From positions 1 through 20,763 of the forward strand of contig JBLHGQ010000045.1 in NCBI GenBank assembly GCA_047614505.1: a DNA stretch of 20,763 bases. Reading direction: 5' to 3'. Numbering within the stretch: the first letter of the stretch is position 1; the number at the start of each line of letters is the position of its first letter. Below are positions 15,929-20,763 of the stretch, in pieces. A program made the position numbers and the translations under genes. The stretch is from JABDJL01 sp047614505 (GTDB lineage: Bacteria; Pseudomonadota; Gammaproteobacteria; Xanthomonadales; SZUA-36). A model generated the notes under the pieces. That model was not told the DNA's origin and ran no database searches. It worked only from the letters and a program-made list of their open reading frames with translations.

Positions 15929-17020
15929 TTAACCGATGATGCCATTACATACATTGCCTGCACGGGCAAATGGTGGTTTGACGATTTTCGCATCCAGTAA
16001 TCGATCCCGAATTTCTACCTGACAAATGCCGTTTGCACCGGAGGGAATTCTTGCCAGGCCGATTGAGCGCTGTAATGTGGGTGAGAAACTGCCACTGGTC
16101 AGTTCACCATCGCCCTCATCTGTGACAACTTTTTGCCCGTGCCTTAGAACCCCTTTGCCCTGCAGCACAAGCCCTACCAATTTTCTATGTACGCCGTTTG
16201 TCTGCTGGGCTTCCAGCGCATTTCGGCCGATGAAAACTCGATCGTTTTTCAATGCCACTGTCCATGCGAGACCCGATTCCAAAGGGCTCACGGTTTCATC
16301 CATGTCCTGACCATACAGATTCATGCCTGCTTCAAGCCTCAGTGTATCGCGGGCACCAAGTCCACAAGGCTTCACACCGGCATCGAGAAGCTGCTGCCAA
16401 AGCAAAACCGCAGCCTCGCCAGGCAGTGATATTTCAAAGCCGTCTTCCCCTGTATAGCCGGTTCTGGCGATAAATAACTTATCAAATTGACCGGCAAAAA
16501 AAGGACCAAGATCTCTCACCGCATCTGCGTGATTTTTTGCAACTAGCCCAATAACTGCTTCCCTTGCTTGCGGGCCTTGAACAGCAATCATTGCCAGTTC
16601 TGGCCGCTCTGCTACATGAACAGAAAAATCACCAGCCTGTTTTCGTATCCATGCAAGATCTTTTTCCCTGGTAGAGGCGTTAACCACAACCCGAAAAAAA
16701 CTCTCATTAAGGTAATAGGTGATCAAATCATCTATTACCCCTCCATCTTCGCGCAACATGCAGCTATAGAAGGCCTTTCCGGGTTGTTGCAGCCTGGCAA
16801 TGTCATTTGCCAACAAATAACTTAGAAACTCTCGAGTTTGCCCGCCTTCAAGATCAACAACCGTCATGTGTGAAACATCAAACATTCCCGCTGCCTGACG
16901 AATCTGATGGTGTTCCTCAATCTGGGAACCATAATTGATTGGCATATCCCAGCCACCAAAATCGACCATCCTGGCTCCAGCTTCAAGATGGGCTTCGTAA
17001 AGTGGTGTTCTAAGCGGCAT
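15929..17020 (-). CDS. gcvT: Glycine cleavage system T protein (aminomethyltransferase)
   Basis: This is a 363-residue enzyme that transfers the methylene group from aminomethyl-lipoyl H protein to tetrahydrofolate and releases ammonia. Family landmarks are RTPLYEAHLEAGARMVDFGG at the start, AAGMFDVSHM, VIDDLITYYL (with the catalytic acidic residue of the family), AVQGPQA, ARTGYTGEDGFEI and GLGARDTLRLEAGMNLYGQD. The length is normal. The ATG at 17020 has AAGG upstream and a good promoter. The gene leads a gcvT-gcvH unit. Confidence 0.97.
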   Translation of the reverse strand: MPLRTPLYEAHLEAGARMVDFGGWDMPINYGSQIEEHHQIRQAAGMFDVSHMTVVDLEGGQTREFLSYLLANDIARLQQPGKAFYSCMLREDGGVIDDLITYYLNESFFRVVVNASTREKDLAWIRKQAGDFSVHVAERPELAMIAVQGPQAREAVIGLVAKNHADAVRDLGPFFAGQFDKLFIARTGYTGEDGFEISLPGEAAVLLWQQLLDAGVKPCGLGARDTLRLEAGMNLYGQDMDETVSPLESGLAWTVALKNDRVFIGRNALEAQQTNGVHRKLVGLVLQGKGVLRHGQKVVTDEGDGELTSGSFSPTLQRSIGLARIPSGANGICQVEIRDRLLDAKIVKPPFARAGNVCNGIIG

Positions 17021-17055
17021 AAAAAGAACCTTGTGTCTGTTGGCAACGGATGCTC

Positions 17056-17083
17056 ACTATAAATGGAATACGGGAAAATGCAA
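17056..17083 (-). promoter_or_regulatory. gcvT: Sigma-70-type promoter for gcvT-gcvH
   Basis: Read on the minus strand, TTGCAT (-35, at 17083-17078) and TATAGT (-10, at 17061-17056) are 16 bases apart. Transcription would start about 30 bases before the gcvT start codon. The 77-base gap is too short for a tandem glycine riboswitch, and none of its conserved parts is seen. Confidence 0.65.
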
Positions 17084-17097
17084 CGTACAGGGAAACG

Positions 17098-18002
17098 CTA
17101 TTTCAGTGTGCTTTCAATCCTGATCTCGGATTTCAAAGTGCGGTGTACCGGGCATCGTTCAGCTATCTCCAGCAGTCGACTTCTTTGTGTTTCATCTAAC
17201 TCCCCACTGAGCTTGATTTCAAGACTAAGCTGGTCAACCTTTCCGGTTTCTGTTTCACAATCCACGCAATCTTCAGCATGAATTCGATCATGCTTGACCA
17301 CCACTTCAACCTGATCCAATGGCAGCGTCTTATGCCGTGCATACATATTCAGGGTCATTGCTGTACAAGTGCCCAATGCCGCAGACAGAAACCCATAAGG
17401 CGTTGTACCTCGGTCTGTTCCACCATGTGATTGCGGCTCATCTGCCAGCATGAGACGACCGTGGGCATTGACGGTGCTGAGAAACATGTCTTTTGTGCGG
17501 CTTGCCACCACAACCGCATCGCTTTGTGTTGCCACCCTGGGTGCCTCAGGTATTTCATTTTTCAGGTATCTTGATGCCCATGCGGACAATACCTGACCGG
17601 CATATTTGGAGTCACGATCCTTGCTTAGAAGATGATCAGCACTATCAAGACTGACGAAACTTTTCGGATGCAATGCCATCGAGTAAATATTTGCGGCCTC
17701 GGAGATTGGAACCAACTCATCCACAGGCGAGTGCATCACCAGCAAGGCTTTACGCAAGGATTTGATGCCATCTCGAACTGACTGAGAACGCACATCTTCG
17801 ACGAAATCAGCGCGAATACTGAACGGGCGCCCGGCAAGACTGACTTTCGCCTCTCCTTATAGGTTTGCGCCATGAATCCCGCCGCGTCGATTAAATCCTG
17901 AACATTGCTGGAAAAATGTGTGTCAGCAAATTCTCCTTCGCTCTCACCAAGGCCGGCGAGTTGTTCCTGTCGTGAATTTGTGAATGTGACTTTTTCCTGC
18001 AT
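17098..18002 (-). pseudogene. Decayed alpha/beta-hydrolase-OsmC fusion gene (internal deletions and frameshift)
   Basis: Intact members of this family are about 400 residues: an N-terminal alpha/beta hydrolase followed by an OsmC-type peroxidase-like domain. Here the span is 905 bases, not a multiple of three. The start at 18002 (AGGAAG upstream) gives the normal MQEKVTFTNS opening, then jumps from EQLAG straight to LGESEGEFADTHFSSNVQDL, so about 40 residues appear lost in frame near 17945-17960. At about 17848-17860 a second deletion removes the GHSLGG nucleophile region and shifts the frame. The original frame then runs into unrelated sequence, while another frame resumes with GEAKVSLAGRPFSI and continues RKALLVMHSPVDEL. 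The OsmC domain is complete in that second frame, with its two cysteines in ALGTCTAM and AERCPVHRTL. No good internal start precedes it. An assembly error could mimic this. Confidence 0.82.
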
Positions 18003-18148
18003 TTTCCAACTTCCTGCTCATGTGGTTAAGAAGTGACTTATTGTTGCACTTATTATGAAAGCCCACTTTCAGCACGCCGTTCTATTCCTATGGATGAATC
18101 GTACTAACTAGTGGACTTAAGGTAGCCTCTGCAGGAATATGACCTGAA
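18003..18148. promoter_or_regulatory. Divergent region before the decaheme cytochrome gene
   Basis: This 146-base gap separates the decayed hydrolase-OsmC gene from the rightward cytochrome operon. It holds a perfect inverted repeat TGAAAG-CCCA-CTTTCA at 18056-18071 with TATTAT just to its left; these could be an operator and part of a promoter. No clear consensus promoter was found on either strand. Confidence 0.4.
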
Positions 18149-19078
18149 ATGAGTAAAAAAGCCTTCAAAATCGTGCTCATCCCTGTTTTGCTGGGAATGG
18201 CAACGGTTTCCTCTAGCGGAATAGGAGCGCAAGAATTTAGCGCTCTGGGTGCTGATTCCTGCCTGTCCTGTCACGCAGAAGGCACCCCAATGCCGGCCAC
18301 TGATATTTTCTTCACCAAACATGCCTCGCGTACCGACCCAAATGCACCATTTGCCAATCTCCAATGTGAGACCTGCCATGGGCCTGCTGAAGATCACGTT
18401 TACGCCCAACAAAGAGGAAATAATGTATTGCCGGTACACACCTTTGGTAGCAATGCTGTCACACCGGCCGCTGAACAAAACAAGGTCTGCCTTGAATGCC
18501 ATGAAACTCACGGGCGGCTGGCCTGGTTTGGAAGCCGGCATGAGACAGCCGATGTGGCCTGTGCTTCCTGCCACCAGATTCACAAGCCACGCGACAGAGT
18601 ATTTGACTCACTGGAACAGCAAGAGGTGTGTTTCGACTGCCACCCTAAACGCAGAGCTGACACACTCAAAGCCAGCAGCCACCCTTTAAGGTTTGGAAAC
18701 ATGGCCTGCAGCGACTGTCATGACCCTCACAATGGCGATAATGATTTTCTGCTCCAACGTTCAACAGTAAATGAAACCTGTTACACCTGTCATAGTGAAA
18801 AACAGGGGCCATTTTTGTGGGAGCATGCGCCGGCATCCGAGGACTGCACTTTGTGTCACCAACCTCATGGCAGCAACCATACCGCATTACTTAAAAAACG
18901 TGCACCTCTACTGTGTCAGCAATGTCATTCGCCTGCCGGGCATCCAAGCCTTGCTTATACCGGGGAACAATTAGAAGACGATTTTTCGAACCGGTTTATG
19001 CTCGCAAGAGGCTGTTTAAACTGTCATTCTCAGGTTCACGGCTCCAATCACCCTTCAGGCTCAACGCTGCATCGCTAA
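18149..19078 (+). CDS. mtrA: DmsE/MtrA-family decaheme c-type cytochrome
   Basis: This is a 309-residue periplasmic multiheme cytochrome. A signal peptide spans about residues 1-27. Ten CxxCH haem sites are visible, beginning at C38, C73, C114, C138, C161, C187, C211, C233, C256 and C289. This count and length match the DmsE/MtrA/PioA family. Such proteins insert into an MtrB-type barrel and form a haem wire across the outer membrane. The start ATG at 18149 has AGGA about 13 bases upstream, rather far. The stop overlaps the next start (TAATG), so the two genes are translationally coupled. Cytochrome c maturation in the periplasm is required. Whether it serves metal reduction, extracellular DMSO reduction or iron oxidation depends on genes beyond the right edge. 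Confidence 0.94.
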   Translation: MSKKAFKIVLIPVLLGMATVSSSGIGAQEFSALGADSCLSCHAEGTPMPATDIFFTKHASRTDPNAPFANLQCETCHGPAEDHVYAQQRGNNVLPVHTFGSNAVTPAAEQNKVCLECHETHGRLAWFGSRHETADVACASCHQIHKPRDRVFDSLEQQEVCFDCHPKRRADTLKASSHPLRFGNMACSDCHDPHNGDNDFLLQRSTVNETCYTCHSEKQGPFLWEHAPASEDCTLCHQPHGSNHTALLKKRAPLLCQQCHSPAGHPSLAYTGEQLEDDFSNRFMLARGCLNCHSQVHGSNHPSGSTLHR

Positions 19079-20763
19079 TGAAAGATGGCTGCGACAAGCA
19101 ACTAAATGTGCTGTTGATCGCCTCTATATTTTTGTTGTTTCCTTTCAAGTCACGAGCCGCTGAAATTGATTTTGTGGTAGACACCACTGCGTGGAGGTGC
19201 GATTTTTGTGGCTATGCAACCGGATGGTTTGGTTCTTTTGATTTTGGCGCAGGCTATGTCAGTGAATCGAATTTGAAGTTTGCCAATTACAGGGGGCTGG
19301 ATGAACAAGGCGCCTTCTTGTCGTTTTATGGGAATTCGCATTACCGCGATCTGGAGGGTTCGTATTTCGACCTCTACGCCCGCGACCTGGGTACCAGCGC
19401 CAGGCAACTTGAAATGCGCGGCGGTAAAAACGGCAAATACGAATTTCGACTGGCCTATAAGGAAATCCCGACCTACAGGGGCTTAGGAGCAACAACTCCA
19501 TTCCTGAACGTCGGAACAAGTCAGCTGGGGCTACCAGTTGATTGGGTCGGTTCTCCGAGTACCGCAGGAATGAGCACATTGAGTGACGCGCTTGCTGCTA
19601 CCGGTTTACAAACGCAGAGAAAAAACTTCGATGTCGGCTTAAGCTTAAAATTGTCCGGCAACTGGCATTATCAAGTTGATTATCGGCATAGCGAAAAAAA
19701 TGGCACCCGTCCATTTGGCGCCGGTGTATTTACCATTCAATCCAGCATATTTCCGGTCCCGGTTGACTTCAATACAAACCGGATTGATATGGGGTTGGAA
19801 TATTCCGGAACACACGCGCGGCTACGATTCGGCCTTAGTGGCTCATGGTTTAACAACGGCAGCCAGTCGGTAAGTTGGGAGAACCCCTTCAGCCCTATTG
19901 GAAATACTCAGTTATTACGGGCGGCGCTTGAGCCGGACAGCGAATTTGAGCAATTCAATTTCACTGGTGTTTATCTACTAGGTCCAAAAGTGAGAGTCTC
20001 AACTTCTGCCGCCCTTGGCAGAATCAAACAGGACGATGCTTTCCTGCCCTATTCCTCGAATCCGGACTTCGAAGATCTGTCACTGCCGCAGGCATCTCTT
20101 AACCAGAAAATCGACTCGAGCACGTTCAATTTCACCAGTAGACTGGTGGCCCGGTTTTCATCTGCATTGAGTTTGACGGCCCGATTTAAAAAAGACGAAA
20201 GAGACAATCGCACGCCTTCAATCGCATTTACGCCGGTAATCACAGACCTGGTGCTAAGGCCCGAAACATATAATCGGCCTTATTCATTCGAACGGAGTCA
20301 GTATTCTGCTGAGCTCAATTACCGGCCACCTGCTGCGGTCAGTTTTCTCGCCGGCGTTAAGAGAAAGGATTACAAGCGTAGCCTGCAATCCGTTCGAAAA
20401 ACCGAAGACAGCACTTTCTGGGGTGAAATCAACATAGCTCAATGGGCAACTGCGCAGATGCGTGTGCGGCTTGAGAGTACCGAGCGCGAGATTTCTCCAT
20501 ACCTGCAGGTGAGTGATACAGGGCTAACTGAAAATGTACTAATGCGAAAATTTAATCTCGCCGGGCGCTCACAGGACAAAGCTGTCATAGAGGTGGATTT
20601 CTCACCAACTGACAAAGTCAGTGCCAGTCTCAGCTACTTCAGCTCTAAAAATGACTACGACCAATCCGTGTTGGGATTACTAAAGAGCGATGAAAGCAGT
20701 TATAGCCTGGATATTGCCTATGCACTAATGAACAAATTCCACCTGCACGTGTTTATCAGCAGG
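19078..20763 (+). CDS. mtrB: MtrB/PioB-family decaheme-associated outer-membrane barrel (runs off right edge)
   Basis: 562 codons are visible and the frame is open at the right edge. The start ATG at 19078 shares one base with the cytochrome stop codon. A signal peptide spans about residues 1-28. Just after it is the CxxC pair (C41, C44 in WRCDFCGY), a conserved feature of MtrB proteins, followed by FDFGAGYVSES and AYKEIPTYRG. The rest shows the alternating polar/aromatic pattern of a large beta barrel (WHYQVDYRHSEKNG, RNFDVGLSL-like strands, VSASLSYFSSKNDYD). The barrel would sheath the decaheme cytochrome in the outer membrane. Full members have about 650-750 residues, so the missing part is the C-terminal strands. 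A surface cytochrome or terminal reductase gene, if any, would lie outside the window. Confidence 0.92.
   Translation, partial: MKDGCDKQLNVLLIASIFLLFPFKSRAAEIDFVVDTTAWRCDFCGYATGWFGSFDFGAGYVSESNLKFANYRGLDEQGAFLSFYGNSHYRDLEGSYFDLYARDLGTSARQLEMRGGKNGKYEFRLAYKEIPTYRGLGATTPFLNVGTSQLGLPVDWVGSPSTAGMSTLSDALAATGLQTQRKNFDVGLSLKLSGNWHYQVDYRHSEKNGTRPFGAGVFTIQSSIFPVPVDFNTNRIDMGLEYSGTHARLRFGLSGSWFNNGSQSVSWENPFSPIGNTQLLRAALEPDSEFEQFNFTGVYLLGPKVRVSTSAALGRIKQDDAFLPYSSNPDFEDLSLPQASLNQKIDSSTFNFTSRLVARFSSALSLTARFKKDERDNRTPSIAFTPVITDLVLRPETYNRPYSFERSQYSAELNYRPPAAVSFLAGVKRKDYKRSLQSVRKTEDSTFWGEINIAQWATAQMRVRLESTEREISPYLQVSDTGLTENVLMRKFNLAGRSQDKAVIEVDFSPTDKVSASLSYFSSKNDYDQSVLGLLKSDESSYSLDIAYALMNKFHLHVFISR

Noticed and set aside
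17021..17097. Possible glycine riboswitch before gcvT
   Set aside because: The gap is only 77 bases and shows a simple promoter plus ribosome-binding site; none of the aptamer's conserved segments is visible.
17098..17793. OsmC region as an intact stand-alone gene starting at a GTG at 17793
   Set aside because: Hydrolase sequence of the same protein continues in frame upstream of that GTG, and no ribosome-binding site supports it; a decayed fusion gene explains the region better.
1..20763. CRISPR arrays, tRNA or rRNA genes, insertion sequences, phage or plasmid genes
   Set aside because: By reading both strands, no regularly spaced repeats, no tRNA-like TTCGA arm context and no transposase- or integrase-like proteins were found; all gaps between genes are under 200 bases.

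Overview
The window looks like chromosome of a free-living, probably marine, gammaproteobacterium. The evidence is a proteobacterial 'dedicated sortase' cassette (a system known mainly from marine Proteobacteria), gammaproteobacterial housekeeping genes (djlA, rpe, purC, gcvT, gcvH), Mtr-type outer-membrane electron-transfer genes at the right edge, and moderate G+C with ordinary Shine-Dalgarno sites. No rRNA, tRNA, CRISPR array, insertion sequence, integrase or phage gene was seen. Coding density is high and no gap between genes exceeds 300 bases.

Region 1 (1-4700) is the sortase cassette. A histidine kinase (cut by the left edge) and its OmpR-type regulator point left. Divergent from them are a VIT/vWA sortase substrate and a class GN sortase that point right. 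The kinase carries an extracytoplasmic domain resembling a family 9 carbohydrate-binding module. The substrate has an unusual sorting motif, FAQTAT.

Region 2 (4717-13033) is a leftward run of seven genes with short gaps: djlA, rpe, a GFA-family zinc protein, an APC amino-acid permease, a second histidine kinase with a TPR-like periplasmic sensor, its OmpR-type regulator, and a secreted TPR plus PD40 beta-propeller protein. Permease, kinase and regulator are almost touching or overlapping. They look like a sensing module, with the propeller protein as a likely output or partner.

Region 3 (13136-15460) points right: purC, an Mpo1-like membrane protein, and a secreted cupredoxin fused to an unrecognised C-terminal domain. 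It ends at a strong bidirectional terminator.

Region 4 (15475-18002) points left: gcvH, gcvT (gcvP is not present) and a decayed alpha/beta-hydrolase-OsmC fusion gene. The fusion gene has lost its hydrolase core by deletion and frameshift but keeps an intact OsmC domain.

Region 5 (18149-20763) points right: a decaheme DmsE/MtrA-type cytochrome, one-base-overlapped with an MtrB/PioB-type outer-membrane barrel that runs off the right edge. Together they would form a porin-cytochrome conduit carrying electrons across the outer membrane. Whether the direction is outward or inward cannot be told from what is visible.
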